64,000 bases of DNA from Bacteroidales bacterium (GCA_003550725.1 PUKZ01000095.1:1-64000); one strand, 5' to 3'; positions 29,469 through 40,366 are shown, counted from the stretch's first letter. The notes: generated by a model not told the origin, from the letters alone. A program made the numbers and translations.

Positions 29469-30728
29469 ATGAATAAAAATATTTCTACAAACATATATTC
29501 AGAAATAGGTGAGCTTGAAAGTGTTATAATACATACCCCGGGGGCGGAGGTAGAGAATATGACCCCTCAAAATGTTGAAAGAGCCTTATATAGTGATATA
29601 TTAAATCTGAATGTCGCTACAAAAGAATATAATCAGCTAAAACATGTATTGAAAAAAACTTGCCAGGTCCTTGAAGTAAAAGATCTTCTTAAAGATGTAT
29701 TAAAGAATGAAAAAGTAACAGAACAACTTATTAACAAAATCTGTGAAAATGAAAACACCTTAAATATAAAGAATTATTTACTTGATTTGGATTTGGAAGA
29801 TCTTGTCAGGAAATTAATTGAGGGTGTACCTTTAGAACAAAATAATCTGACAAATTTTTTATGTAAGGATCGTTACTCGTTAAAGCCCCTACATAATTTC
29901 TTTTATACACGCGACTCTTGTGTGCCGGTTTTTGATGGGGTATTTATAGGTGGCATGGCTTCTCCTGTACGACAAAGAGAAACTTTAATTATGGAAACTA
30001 TTTTTGACTTCCATCCCTTATTGAGTACAAAAACATACAATACTTCATCATTTGGTCCCGGCAAAAATAATATTTCTGTTGAGGGAGGCGATGTACTGAT
30101 AGCAAATGACAATGTTCTTCTTTTAGGAATTGGTTCACGAACAACGTCAAAAGGTGTAGATTTTTTACTTGAAACCCTTAAAACCAAAAAAGAAAAGATA
30201 AATCTTATAGTGCAGGAACTACCATTATCTCCCGAATCTTTTATCCATCTTGATATGGTTTTCACATTACTCGATAAAGATATTTGCATGATATATGACC
30301 CTGTGATTATGAAGATGAATAAATATCATACAGTACATATTTATGCTGAAGGAGGAAAGGTTAAATATATCAGGGAAGAAAAAAATATGCTTGAGGCACT
30401 TGATAAAGTAGATTTAAAGCTGCAACCATTATTTTGTGGTGGCCAAAAAGACCAGTGGGCACAAGAGAGAGAGCAATGGCACAGCGGTGCAAACTTCTTT
30501 ACATTGGCTCCGGGAAAAGTAATTGGTTATGCAAGAAACACTCATACCGTTGAAGAGCTCAGCCAAAACGGATTTGAAATAATTAAAGCATCAGACATTA
30601 TAAAAGACAGGGTTGATATTAATAATTATGACAAATACCTTATAACTCTTGAAGGCTCAGAACTCCCGAGGGGCGGAGGTGGAGCAAGGTGTATGACGAT
30701 GCCTATTAGCCGAAAACCGGTTGAATGA
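29469..30728 (+). CDS. arcA: Arginine deiminase
   Basis: SEIGELESVIIHTPGAEVENMTP; FYTRDS; EGGDVLI; HLDMVFTLLD; C-terminal GGGGARCMTMPISRKPVE. Confidence 0.9.
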   Translation: MNKNISTNIYSEIGELESVIIHTPGAEVENMTPQNVERALYSDILNLNVATKEYNQLKHVLKKTCQVLEVKDLLKDVLKNEKVTEQLINKICENENTLNIKNYLLDLDLEDLVRKLIEGVPLEQNNLTNFLCKDRYSLKPLHNFFYTRDSCVPVFDGVFIGGMASPVRQRETLIMETIFDFHPLLSTKTYNTSSFGPGKNNISVEGGDVLIANDNVLLLGIGSRTTSKGVDFLLETLKTKKEKINLIVQELPLSPESFIHLDMVFTLLDKDICMIYDPVIMKMNKYHTVHIYAEGGKVKYIREEKNMLEALDKVDLKLQPLFCGGQKDQWAQEREQWHSGANFFTLAPGKVIGYARNTHTVEELSQNGFEIIKASDIIKDRVDINNYDKYLITLEGSELPRGGGGARCMTMPISRKPVE

Positions 30729-30811
30729 TATCACTAATAAATTAACTGCAGAAAAACCAAACAAATAAATAATATTAATAATACTCCAAATTTTTCCATT
30801 AAATAGTGAAT

Positions 30812-32863
30812 ATGCCCGAAAGCAAAAAAAATGAGAAAAATCCATTGTTGCATAAATTCAACACACAACATAATACTATACCTTTCGAAAAAGTAGAGGA
30901 TCATCATTTTTTACCTGCTTTTAAACAAACATTAGATGCAGGGAAAAAAGATATTGCTGATATTGCAAATAATATGCAACCACCCAATTTTGCCAATACT
31001 ATAGAAGCCCTCGATAAAGCCGCTAAAGAATTAGACATAATAACCAATGTGTTTTTTAGTCTTAACCATGCTGAAACATCCCCAAGCATGCAGAAAATCG
31101 CAAAAAAGGCATCATCTATGTTATCGGATTTTGATAATGATATAACTTTCAATACCAAACTTTTCGAAAGAGTTAAAAAACTATATGACAAACGTGAAAA
31201 GCTTAATCTTACACCCGAACAGCAAACCCTGATTAAAAAGACTTATCTGCGATTTTTTAGAAATGGTATTACCCTGGATAAAGAAAAACAGGAACGATTG
31301 AAGATTATTTCCAGGGAATTGTCTGATCTATCACTTCAATTTGATGACAACGTACTTGCTGAAACCAACAGCTTTATTTTGCATATTGATAATAAAAAGG
31401 ATTTAGCAGGGCTACCACCATCTGCTATAGAAAATGCTTCACACGAAGCTCAAAAACGAGACAAGAAGGGATGGGTGTTCACTTTACAAGCTCCAAGTTA
31501 TTTGGCTTTCATGAAATATGCAGATAATCGGGAACTACGCAAAAGATTATATCATGCTATGGGGTCAAGGGGGTTTAAAAGTAACCAATATAATAATTGT
31601 GAAATATTAAAAAAAATTGCTAATTTAAGACTGGAGCGTGCAAATTTACTGGGATATCATACCCATGCTCATTTTGTACTGGAAGAACGCATGGCGAAAA
31701 CAGTCGAAAAAGTAAACAATTTTATTGATCAACTAACAACTGCTGCCAAACCAATAGCTATTAAAGAAATTGAAAAAGTTCAACAACATATCTATGACTC
31801 AGGAGGCAACTTCGAGATTCAACAGTGGGATTGGTGGTATTATGCCGAGAAGTTAAAAAAGAAAAAGTTTGATTTTGACGAAGAAAAACTTCGGCCATAT
31901 TTTGAACTTGACAAAGTAAAAAAAGGCGTTTTTAAACTTGCTGAAACCCTGTGGGGGCTATCTTTCAAGTCAACCAATAAAATCCAGGTATATCACCCCG
32001 AAGTAGAAACTTATGAAGTTTTTGATAACGACAACTCTTTCCTGGCTGTGTTGTATCTCGATTTCTTCCCGCGAAATAGTAAAAACTCCGGTGCATGGAT
32101 GACATGTTTTCGCGAACAGGAAATTATTAACGGTGTTAATGTGAGGCCACATGTAAGTGTTGTATGCAACTTTTCAAGACCGACAGATACTAAACCTTCT
32201 CTGCTGACCTTTGAAGAATTTACAACTTTTTTACATGAATTTGGACACGCCCTGCATGGTATGATGTCAAACGTTAATTATTGTTCTGTTTCCGGAACCA
32301 CCGTTTATAGAGATTTTGTAGAACTGCCTTCACAAATTCTGGAAAACTGGGCAATAGAAAAAAACTTTCTGGATATGTTTGCATGTCACTATAAAACAGG
32401 TGATCCCATACCTGAAGATTTGATCGAAAAAATAATCGCAGTTAAAAAGTATAATGCAGCTTATAATGCCATGCGACAAGCTACTTTTAGCACTATTGAC
32501 ATGGCATTCCATTCAATAAAAAAACCCATAGAAGAACATCCACGCGATTTTGAATTAAAAGCAAAAAAACCTGTTAAGTTGATGCCTGATATTGAAGGAA
32601 CAATGATAAGTACCGCTTTTTCTCATATATTTGCCGGTGGATATGCAGCCGGATATTATGGCTATAAATGGGCTGAAGTGCTTGATGCTGACGCTTTTAT
32701 TCTATTCAAACAAAACGGTATCTTTGATAATAAAACTGCAAAACAATTTAGAGATCAAATCTTATCAAAAGGAGGATCAGAACACCCAATGACACTATAT
32801 AAAAGATTCAGGGGAAAAGAACCTTCGATTGATGCAATGCTCGAAAGAGACGGACTGAAATAA
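30812..32863 (+). CDS. M3 family zinc metallopeptidase (oligopeptidase A / Dcp type)
   Basis: FTTFLHEFGHALHGMMSNVNY (HEXXH) and the M3 C-terminal GGYAAGYYGYKWAEVLDADAF. Confidence 0.93.
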   Translation: MPESKKNEKNPLLHKFNTQHNTIPFEKVEDHHFLPAFKQTLDAGKKDIADIANNMQPPNFANTIEALDKAAKELDIITNVFFSLNHAETSPSMQKIAKKASSMLSDFDNDITFNTKLFERVKKLYDKREKLNLTPEQQTLIKKTYLRFFRNGITLDKEKQERLKIISRELSDLSLQFDDNVLAETNSFILHIDNKKDLAGLPPSAIENASHEAQKRDKKGWVFTLQAPSYLAFMKYADNRELRKRLYHAMGSRGFKSNQYNNCEILKKIANLRLERANLLGYHTHAHFVLEERMAKTVEKVNNFIDQLTTAAKPIAIKEIEKVQQHIYDSGGNFEIQQWDWWYYAEKLKKKKFDFDEEKLRPYFELDKVKKGVFKLAETLWGLSFKSTNKIQVYHPEVETYEVFDNDNSFLAVLYLDFFPRNSKNSGAWMTCFREQEIINGVNVRPHVSVVCNFSRPTDTKPSLLTFEEFTTFLHEFGHALHGMMSNVNYCSVSGTTVYRDFVELPSQILENWAIEKNFLDMFACHYKTGDPIPEDLIEKIIAVKKYNAAYNAMRQATFSTIDMAFHSIKKPIEEHPRDFELKAKKPVKLMPDIEGTMISTAFSHIFAGGYAAGYYGYKWAEVLDADAFILFKQNGIFDNKTAKQFRDQILSKGGSEHPMTLYKRFRGKEPSIDAMLERDGLK

Positions 32864-32925
32864 TAACCAATAACCAGAAAGATTGAATAAACAATAAAAA
32901 AATTATATAACCTATTTACAAACAC

Positions 32926-34203
32926 ATGAACATACTAATATTAGGCAGTGGTGGCAGAGAACATGCAATTGCATGGAAAATAAAACAAAGCCCATTATGC
33001 AAAAAGCTCTATATTGCCCCCGGTAATGCAGGCACCGGATTATGCGGTGAAAATATAAATATTAACCCAACAGACTTCATAAAAACAGGCCAATTTGTAA
33101 AAGAAAAAAAGATTGATATTTTAGTTGTTGGGCCCGAAGAACCCCTTGTAAAAGGTATAGCTGATTATTTTTCAAATAACGAGGAACTGAAAAATACTGC
33201 AGTAATAGGGCCGGACTCTTATAGTGCAAAACTGGAAGGAAGTAAGGATTTTGCCAAATCTTTTATGAATAAATACAAAATACCAACATCAAAATATAAA
33301 TCCTTTAATAATGAAACACTAGATGAGGGGTTAGAATTTTTGAGGTCTTTAAATCCCCCTTATGTTCTTAAAGCTGATGGCCTGGCTGCCGGAAAAGGTG
33401 TATTGATATGCAAAACACTTCAAGAGGCTCAAAGTTATCTTAAAAAAATGATAAATGAAAGAATGTTTGGAAGTGCATCAGATTGCGTGGTCATAGAAGA
33501 ATATTTAAATGGTACGGAGTTGTCGGTATTTATTGCCACAGATGGAGAGAATTACATACAACTACCTGAAGCAAAAGATTACAAGCGCATCGGGGAAGGT
33601 GAAACCGGCCCAAATACCGGGGGCATGGGATGTGTCAGCCCGGTTCCTACTGCAAATAAACCATTTATGGAAAAAGTACGAAAACGAATAATTGAACCGA
33701 CTATTGAAGGATTAATAAATGAAAATTTTGACTATAAAGGTTTTCTCTTTTTTGGGCTAATGAACGTTAATGGCGAACCATATGTTATAGAATACAACGT
33801 CAGATTGGGTGACCCTGAAGCCGAAGTTATCCTGCCAAGAATAGACTCGGATTTTGTTCAACTTCTAAAACACATAAGTAATAAAACACTCAATCAATAT
33901 AAAGTAGAAATAAGAAAAGATTTTGCCGCAACTATTATGCTCGCATCTGAAGGCTACCCGGGAAAATACGAAAAAGGACTCGATATTAATAATGCCGATT
34001 CAATCAAAAACAGTATTGTTTTTTACGCCGGAGTAAAACAACAAAATGATACATTAAAAACATCGGGAGGAAGAGTTATGGCAATAACTTCCCTCGACAG
34101 CAGCCTTGAAAAAGCTGTAAGTAAATCAATATCAAATGCAGAAATAATAGATTTTAAAGGAAAATACTACAGGAAAGATATTGGTAATGATTTGATTCAA
34201 TAA
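32926..34203 (+). CDS. purD: Phosphoribosylamine--glycine ligase
   Basis: MNILILGSGGREHAIAWKI; VLKADGLAAGKGVLI; EFNVRLGDPEAE-like EYNVRLGDPEAEV. Confidence 0.97.
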   Translation: MNILILGSGGREHAIAWKIKQSPLCKKLYIAPGNAGTGLCGENININPTDFIKTGQFVKEKKIDILVVGPEEPLVKGIADYFSNNEELKNTAVIGPDSYSAKLEGSKDFAKSFMNKYKIPTSKYKSFNNETLDEGLEFLRSLNPPYVLKADGLAAGKGVLICKTLQEAQSYLKKMINERMFGSASDCVVIEEYLNGTELSVFIATDGENYIQLPEAKDYKRIGEGETGPNTGGMGCVSPVPTANKPFMEKVRKRIIEPTIEGLINENFDYKGFLFFGLMNVNGEPYVIEYNVRLGDPEAEVILPRIDSDFVQLLKHISNKTLNQYKVEIRKDFAATIMLASEGYPGKYEKGLDINNADSIKNSIVFYAGVKQQNDTLKTSGGRVMAITSLDSSLEKAVSKSISNAEIIDFKGKYYRKDIGNDLIQ

Positions 34204-34220
34204 TATTAAAAAATCACATC

Positions 34221-35216
34221 ATGTTTATAAGTGTATTTAAAACAAGTCGCATATATCTGCCTATATTACTTATTATTGTTACTTTTTTACTTTGGCTGGA
34301 CGGTTTTTGGTTTTATAGCCAAACATCTATTCCTGCCGAACAACCTGCACCACTTTATAGCATGTTGGTTTCTTTCCTTGAAACTAATAAATTTCTCAAT
34401 GTCTTACTAGGATTTGTTTTTCTTATTTTACAAGCCTTTTTATTAAATCACGTTATCACCTCAAAAAACCTTGTTGACAGGCATTCATATATGCCCGGCT
34501 TTATATATGCTGTGCTGATGAGCAGCTCTTTTGATATGTATGCCTTTCACCCGGTTCTTATAGCAAATTTCTTTCTTATAATTATACTGGGTAAAATTAT
34601 TGCCTCTTTCAAAGAAGACAAAGTATACCTTGAAATTTTTAACGTGGGTTTATTAGTTGGTGTGGCTTCGCTATTCTATGTCCCGGCTATATTATTTATA
34701 GTAATTGCCCTAATTGCACTTTTTATGTATTTTCTCGCTTCATTAAGAGGTATTATAGCTACGCTGACAGGTTTTATCACACCTTTCTTTTTTATAAGTG
34801 TTTACTATTTTTTAACCGACCAATTGCTGATACGTATTCACGAATTCACAGATATAAGCATAACATTTATGACTTTTAGCTTAGATATTGAAACCTACTT
34901 TCATGCATATACAGTTTTATTTGCAATTATTACTTTTATAGCACTGATAAAAGTCTATTTAGTTGTGATTAAAGACAACCCTGTTCGTATACGTAAAAGA
35001 TATAATATATTGCTTTTCTTCCTTGTAATATCATTGATTTCTTTGATATTTATCACCGATGAAAATATAGTCTCCCATGGTTTAGTTAATATTCCCGTTG
35101 CTGCAATATTAGCCTGTTTTTTTCATCACAATAAGAAAAAATTCTGGAATGAATTACTGTTCTCATTATTAATTATTTTTATGCTGGCTGTTAAATTTGA
35201 GGGTTTAATTAATTAA
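34221..35216 (+). CDS. Integral membrane protein, DUF6427-like
   Basis: Polytopic hydrophobic protein immediately downstream of purD; family assignment from memory of Bacteroidota gene order. Confidence 0.6.
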   Translation: MFISVFKTSRIYLPILLIIVTFLLWLDGFWFYSQTSIPAEQPAPLYSMLVSFLETNKFLNVLLGFVFLILQAFLLNHVITSKNLVDRHSYMPGFIYAVLMSSSFDMYAFHPVLIANFFLIIILGKIIASFKEDKVYLEIFNVGLLVGVASLFYVPAILFIVIALIALFMYFLASLRGIIATLTGFITPFFFISVYYFLTDQLLIRIHEFTDISITFMTFSLDIETYFHAYTVLFAIITFIALIKVYLVVIKDNPVRIRKRYNILLFFLVISLISLIFITDENIVSHGLVNIPVAAILACFFHHNKKKFWNELLFSLLIIFMLAVKFEGLIN

Positions 35217-35228
35217 ATATACAAAACT

Positions 35229-35278
35229 GATGATAATCCCGGCAGCTCAAAAAAGAATGAGACGACCTAATTATCATC
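35229..35278. other. Inverted repeat: 9-bp perfect arms GATGATAAT / ATTATCATC with a 32-nt loop
   Basis: Arms at 35229-35237 and 35270-35278, just after the DUF6427-like stop; no T-tract. Confidence 0.4.
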
Positions 35279-35496
35279 TTCTTGGTTTATATTCATTTTA
35301 TTACTTTTGTATCATAAAATATGTTGTAACCGGCAATAAACTTTAATAAAACTATAAAAACAATATTGAAAATTATCTTTTAGCTGTAAAATAAAAATCA
35401 TTTAATAACATTGCCTTCAAAAAAACATTTTAACTTTTAATAAAACCCAAAACATTATAAATAAGCGATTATTTGCACAAATAAAAAATAGTTACA

Positions 35497-37956
35497 GTGA
35501 AAATATCATATAATTGGTTAAAGAATTACATAGAAACTGACGAGCCACCGGAGTTAATTTCTCAATGGCTCACTGATTGTGGCCTTGAAGTAGAAAGTTT
35601 TGAAAAACACCAAACTATAAAAGGGGGTCTTGAAGGTGTTGTGGTTGGTAAAGTTTTAACTTGCGAAAAACATCCTGATGCCGACAAGCTGGTGGTTACC
35701 AGGGTAGACATCGGGGAGGCCGAGCCATTAACCATAGTATGCGGGGCACCTAATGTTAAACAGGGGCAAAAAGTGCCGGTTGCAACTGTTGGAACAACGC
35801 TTTACACTGATAAAGGGCCTTTTGAAATAAAAAAAACCAAAATACGTGGCCAGGAATCTTGCGGAATGATTTGCGCCGAAGATGAACTGGGAATAGGAAC
35901 TTCTCATGAAGGTATTATGGTACTACACCCGGAAACACCCGTCGGCACACCGGCAAAAAAATACTTTCAGATAGAAGATGACTGGGTTTTTGAAATAGAA
36001 CTTACCCCAAATCGTATTGATGCAGCATCTCACATAGGCACAGCCCGCGATTTAGCAGCTGTTATCAACCACATAAACCCCAAACTTAAAAATAATGTCA
36101 ATAAACCTGCTGTCGAAAATTTTAAAACAGATGACAATTCACTTTTTATACCTGTAGAAATAAAAGACCAGGAAGCTTGTATCAGATACAGCGGAATTAC
36201 AATATCTGAAATAACTGTAACAGATTCGCCGGCCTGGCTCAAAAACCGGCTATTATCAATTGGACTTAAACCGGTAAATAATATTGTTGACATCACAAAT
36301 TTTGTACTACACGAAACCGGTCAACCTCTCCATGCATTTGACACCTCAAAAATAACCGGTAACAAAATAATAGTAAAAAAACCACCCAAAGGAACACCTT
36401 TTACAACTTTGGATAATGAAAACATTAAGCTAACAGGTAATGACCTGATGATTTGCAATTCCGAAAAACCAATGTGCATGGCAGGAATTTTAGGAGGATC
36501 TTTTTCAGGTGTAAATGATAAAACCAAAAATATCTTTCTTGAAAGTGCCTGCTTCAATCCCTTTTTCATAAGAAGATCCTCTAAATATCATCAGATATAT
36601 ACCGATGCTTCATTTAGATTTGAAAGAGGTTCGGATCCAAACATAACCCTATATGCTTTGAAACGCGCTGCAATGTTAATAAAAGAAATTGCAGGCGGCA
36701 AAATATCATCTGAAATAGTTGATGTGTATCCAAAACCTGTTGAAAACAAACATATAAATTTTAGCTATAATAATTTAAATAAACTATCAGGGCAAATAAT
36801 TGATAAAGATGTTGTTAAAAATATACTTAACTCACTTGAAATAAAAATTGTCAAAGAAAAAGACGATTTACTTGAATTAGCAGTTCCGCCTTTTAAAGTT
36901 GACGTAACCCGTGAAACTGATGTTGTCGAAGAAATACTGCGTATTTACGGATACAACAACATTGAAATCCCCAACAAAATACAATCAGCAATTGTTTTAA
37001 GCCCTAAACCCGACAAAGATCATCTGCAGAATCAAATCTCAGATATGCTATCAGGGCAAGGCCTCAGGGAAATAATGAACAATTCACTTACCAATTTTCA
37101 ACATTATGAAAACAACCGGGACTTCCCTTCTCAAAAAACCGTAAAAATTATTAACCCAATAAGCAATGAATTAAATGCTTTAAGACAAACATTGCTCTAC
37201 GACTGCCTGTCAACGATTGCCAGAAACATTAACTATCGAAATACTAACCTTAAACTTTATGAGTTCGGCAATACTTACAAACTAAAAAATGTTGACAGTA
37301 CTAACCCACTTAACAAATACAATGAAACAGAAGAACTTGCAATATCAATAACAGGTAACAAAGAAAACGAAAGCTGGAAGTCTGAAGAAAAAATAACAGA
37401 CTTTTTCGATCTTAAAAACATTGTTTACCAGATAATTAAAAAACTTGGAATAAATCAATCCGACTTAACGTGTGTTGAAACCACCGGGTATATATCATAC
37501 AGTTATGCACTTGATTACAAGCTAAATGATAAAAAAATAGCAACAATAGGAAAAGTATCTCATACCCTTTTAAATCAATTTGATATTGAACAGGATGTAT
37601 TTTATTCAACAATAGATTGGCAAAACATTGTTGATCTGCACACCCGGTATAAAATAGAATTTGAGGACCTTCCCAAATACCCCGAAGTAAGAAGAGACCT
37701 TGCCCTTTTAATTGACTCGGATATACCTTATGAACGAATTGAGCAATTAGCTTTTAATTCAGAAAAAAAACACCTTGTTAAAATGAATCTCTTTGATGTT
37801 TACCGGGATGAAAAAATTGGTAAAAACAAAAAAAGCTATGCAGTCAGCTTTATTTTGTTAGATAAAGAAAAGACCATGACAGATAAGCAGATTGATACTA
37901 TTATGAAAAAACTCGTCAAAACTTATGAGAGGGATTTGGGTGCAATAATAAGATAA
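35497..37956 (+). CDS. pheT: Phenylalanine--tRNA ligase beta subunit (GTG start)
   Basis: MKISYNWLKNYIETDEPPELISQWLTDCGLEVES; CEKHPDADKL; FERGSDPN; C-terminal FDX-ACB domain. Confidence 0.97.
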   Translation: MKISYNWLKNYIETDEPPELISQWLTDCGLEVESFEKHQTIKGGLEGVVVGKVLTCEKHPDADKLVVTRVDIGEAEPLTIVCGAPNVKQGQKVPVATVGTTLYTDKGPFEIKKTKIRGQESCGMICAEDELGIGTSHEGIMVLHPETPVGTPAKKYFQIEDDWVFEIELTPNRIDAASHIGTARDLAAVINHINPKLKNNVNKPAVENFKTDDNSLFIPVEIKDQEACIRYSGITISEITVTDSPAWLKNRLLSIGLKPVNNIVDITNFVLHETGQPLHAFDTSKITGNKIIVKKPPKGTPFTTLDNENIKLTGNDLMICNSEKPMCMAGILGGSFSGVNDKTKNIFLESACFNPFFIRRSSKYHQIYTDASFRFERGSDPNITLYALKRAAMLIKEIAGGKISSEIVDVYPKPVENKHINFSYNNLNKLSGQIIDKDVVKNILNSLEIKIVKEKDDLLELAVPPFKVDVTRETDVVEEILRIYGYNNIEIPNKIQSAIVLSPKPDKDHLQNQISDMLSGQGLREIMNNSLTNFQHYENNRDFPSQKTVKIINPISNELNALRQTLLYDCLSTIARNINYRNTNLKLYEFGNTYKLKNVDSTNPLNKYNETEELAISITGNKENESWKSEEKITDFFDLKNIVYQIIKKLGINQSDLTCVETTGYISYSYALDYKLNDKKIATIGKVSHTLLNQFDIEQDVFYSTIDWQNIVDLHTRYKIEFEDLPKYPEVRRDLALLIDSDIPYERIEQLAFNSEKKHLVKMNLFDVYRDEKIGKNKKSYAVSFILLDKEKTMTDKQIDTIMKKLVKTYERDLGAIIR

Positions 37957-38036
37957 ATTACACCAAATTCATACCTGTCCATTGAAAATGTGAAAACTGG
38001 TTTTAAACAAAAATTCTAAGCTGATTTTAGTAAATC

Positions 38037-38849
38037 TCAGGGTAAACTCTCTTTAAAAGCCTGATATCTGTCTTTATAGTTATTTCCCTTTTCTCCTCCA
38101 AGATTTTCCCAGTGTTCATAAATTCTATCTATTCTGTCGTTTGGGTGCGGATGGGTGCTGAAATATACCATCCAGTCTTCTCCATCTTCCAGTTCCATCT
38201 TCTCAAAAAAGCGAGCAATACCCCTTGAATCCCAACTTGTAGAGTATATATATTTAACAGCATGTTCATCAGCTTCATACTCATCTCCCCGGCTATAAGC
38301 AAGAGTTGTTAATCCAAGCGCCAAATCAGCAGCTATTTCAGCTGCTAAAGAAGGATCTTCACCCATTAACATCGATAATATTACCTGATAACCATATATT
38401 TGTGTAAGCCGGGTAGTTGAATGTCGCAGGTCAGAATGAGCAAACTCATGCGCCATAACCCCGGCAAAAGAAGCCTCATCATCAAGATATTCAATAAGCC
38501 CGGTATAATAAAAGGTATTACCCCCGGGTAAAGAAAAAGCATTGAGCACATCTTCATCAATAATATAAACATCCCAATCAAACTGATCAGCATATTGCAA
38601 CTCTCCGGATGCCAAAATACTATCACGAATCCTGTATAAATGCTCATATGCTTCAGAGTATTCATTTTTATCAAGCACAGGATAATCATCAGGATTATTC
38701 AAAATCTGATTAGTTATTTCCTGACCCATTCGTATATCATCCTCCACAGAAAAAATATTTAGGCGACTAATAACATGACAGGAAATAAAAATAACAACTA
38801 AAAAACCCAAAAATGTTACCCGGTAAATTCTATCTCGATTATTTTTCAT
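38037..38849 (-). CDS. M48 family metalloprotease
   Basis: GVMAHEFAHSDLRHSTTRL (HEXXH), YEADEHAVKY, HPHPNDRIDRI; N-terminal signal peptide/lipobox-like ISCHV. Confidence 0.92.
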   Translation of the reverse strand: MKNNRDRIYRVTFLGFLVVIFISCHVISRLNIFSVEDDIRMGQEITNQILNNPDDYPVLDKNEYSEAYEHLYRIRDSILASGELQYADQFDWDVYIIDEDVLNAFSLPGGNTFYYTGLIEYLDDEASFAGVMAHEFAHSDLRHSTTRLTQIYGYQVILSMLMGEDPSLAAEIAADLALGLTTLAYSRGDEYEADEHAVKYIYSTSWDSRGIARFFEKMELEDGEDWMVYFSTHPHPNDRIDRIYEHWENLGGEKGNNYKDRYQAFKESLP

Positions 38850-38985
38850 GAGAAATATTTTAATTTGATTAATTAATTTTTATTTTCAAGAATAATGCTT
38901 TTGGTATTTGTGGCTTCACAAATTGGTAATATTAAAGTAATAATATTGAGATGAAAAAAATTTATATAATTGTAAATTTAAGTAA

Positions 38986-39053
38986 ACCATTTATTTTAAA
39001 CAATATTTTTTTATAATATTAAACCCAACTTTTCTGTTTTAAAAAACACAGCT
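38986..39053 (+). repeat. Intergenic repeat copy A (about 68 bp)
   Basis: ACCATTTATTTTAAACAATATTTTTTTATAATATTAAACCCAACTTTTCTGTTTT...ACAGCT; closely resembles 40367-40436 in the same orientation. Confidence 0.6.
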
Positions 39054-39331
39054 ATCTAACCATAGTTCAACAAAGAGGATTTTTTTTGTGCAGAAATATA
39101 GCCAAATTGCTTGCAGAATGAAAATAAAACCCCGGTAAAGTTTTGCTCCAAAGGTTAAAAGTCTTTTAAAGCAAATTGATAAGATGGCATTATACTTAAT
39201 TCGTATACCACACCCGCACGGTTAGCTGTTTTTATCCAACTAAATATATAAAAGATTCGTTATATTTGATACTATAACTTTACGTTTCTCATTAATTCGT
39301 ACTTTTGCTACACAAATATCAAAAAAACACT

Positions 39332-39601
39332 ATGGTTACAGTTATATCTATAATGACGGCAGGGATAGTCATCGGATTGTTTATCAGAAACATGAATGGT
39401 TTTTTGAAAAAACTGGATTTGGTTATTATCCTGGCTATTTTCTTATTGTTATTTTTTTTGGGTTTGGCAATAGGAACTAATGAAATGATAATTCAAAACC
39501 TTGGCTCTTACGGTTTGATCGCATTAATGCTAACCACAGGAGGTGTTGCGGGGAGTGTTGCCTTGGCTTTTTTAGTATATAAATTTATTTTTAAAAGGTA
39601 G
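39332..39601 (+). CDS. LysO family lysine exporter, N-terminal half as a separate protein
   Basis: MVTVISIMTAGIVIGLFIRNM..., three TM segments; immediately upstream of the LysO C-terminal half. Start moved from TTG 39305 to ATG 39332. Confidence 0.75.
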   Translation: MVTVISIMTAGIVIGLFIRNMNGFLKKLDLVIILAIFLLLFFLGLAIGTNEMIIQNLGSYGLIALMLTTGGVAGSVALAFLVYKFIFKR

Positions 39602-39621
39602 TATTAGAAGTAATTACAAGT

Positions 39622-40224
39622 ATGAAGAATTCTTTGCTTATAATTGGCTTTTTTATTGCAGGGATATTTGCAGGCTATTTTTCATTGCTTCCTTCCATAA
39701 TACTTAAATCCGATATTAGTTTATATGTGTTGTATGCTTTAATGTTTTTTGTTGGCATAGCCATAGGTGCAAACCGGAAAACATGGTCTGTAATCAAAAA
39801 AGCAAGAATAAGAATAGTTTTAGTCCCACTGACAGTTGTGATAGGCACGTTTGCCGGTGTAGTAATAACCTCATTTTTTATCAATTCAATATCTGTTAGT
39901 GAATCGCTGGCCGTAGGAGCCGGCTTTGGCTATTACAGCCTTTCCAGTGTTTTGATTGGCCAGCTCAAATGCGAGGCCCTGGGAGTTATAGCACTAGTGT
40001 CAAACATTACACGTGAGATAATTACTTTGCTCCTTACACCCTTTTTAGCTCAATATTTTGGTAAGCTGGCACCCATAGCTTCCGGTGGGGCTACTTCAAT
40101 GGATGTGACCTTGCCGGTCATAACACGCTACGTCGGGAGTGAATACGCTATCATTGCTGTTTTTAGCGGTATTGTACTGACTATCCTGGTGCCGTTTTTA
40201 GTTACCTTTATCTTGACAGTCTGA
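39622..40224 (+). CDS. LysO family lysine exporter, C-terminal half
   Basis: AVGAGFGYYSLSSVLIGQ and ASGGATSMDVTLPVITRYVG motifs of LysO/YbjE. Confidence 0.88.
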   Translation: MKNSLLIIGFFIAGIFAGYFSLLPSIILKSDISLYVLYALMFFVGIAIGANRKTWSVIKKARIRIVLVPLTVVIGTFAGVVITSFFINSISVSESLAVGAGFGYYSLSSVLIGQLKCEALGVIALVSNITREIITLLLTPFLAQYFGKLAPIASGGATSMDVTLPVITRYVGSEYAIIAVFSGIVLTILVPFLVTFILTV

Positions 40225-40366
40225 TCAATCTGCCAACTGGTTATTGTACCAATACACCCATGAGGAAAATGGTTTATAGGGTTATGGGTTGAAAAATCAG
40301 TAATTGAACCAATTGTTTTTGATTAACACATTAGTTTAATACTTTAGTATTGAGGGATTCGATCAT

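Noticed and set aside
29903-30289. 128-aa minus-strand ORF
   Set aside because: Antisense to the arginine deiminase gene; no recognisable motif.
39054-39331. Possible lysine riboswitch upstream of the lysO pair
   Set aside because: I looked for L-box-like conserved segments (AGAGG at about 39073 only) and could not assemble the required helices. An Infernal Lysine (RF00168) search would settle it.
39332-40224. lysO as a frameshifted pseudogene
   Set aside because: Both halves have their own ATG, intact motifs and short intergenic spacing; the split appears common in Bacteroidota, so a natural two-gene form is more likely.
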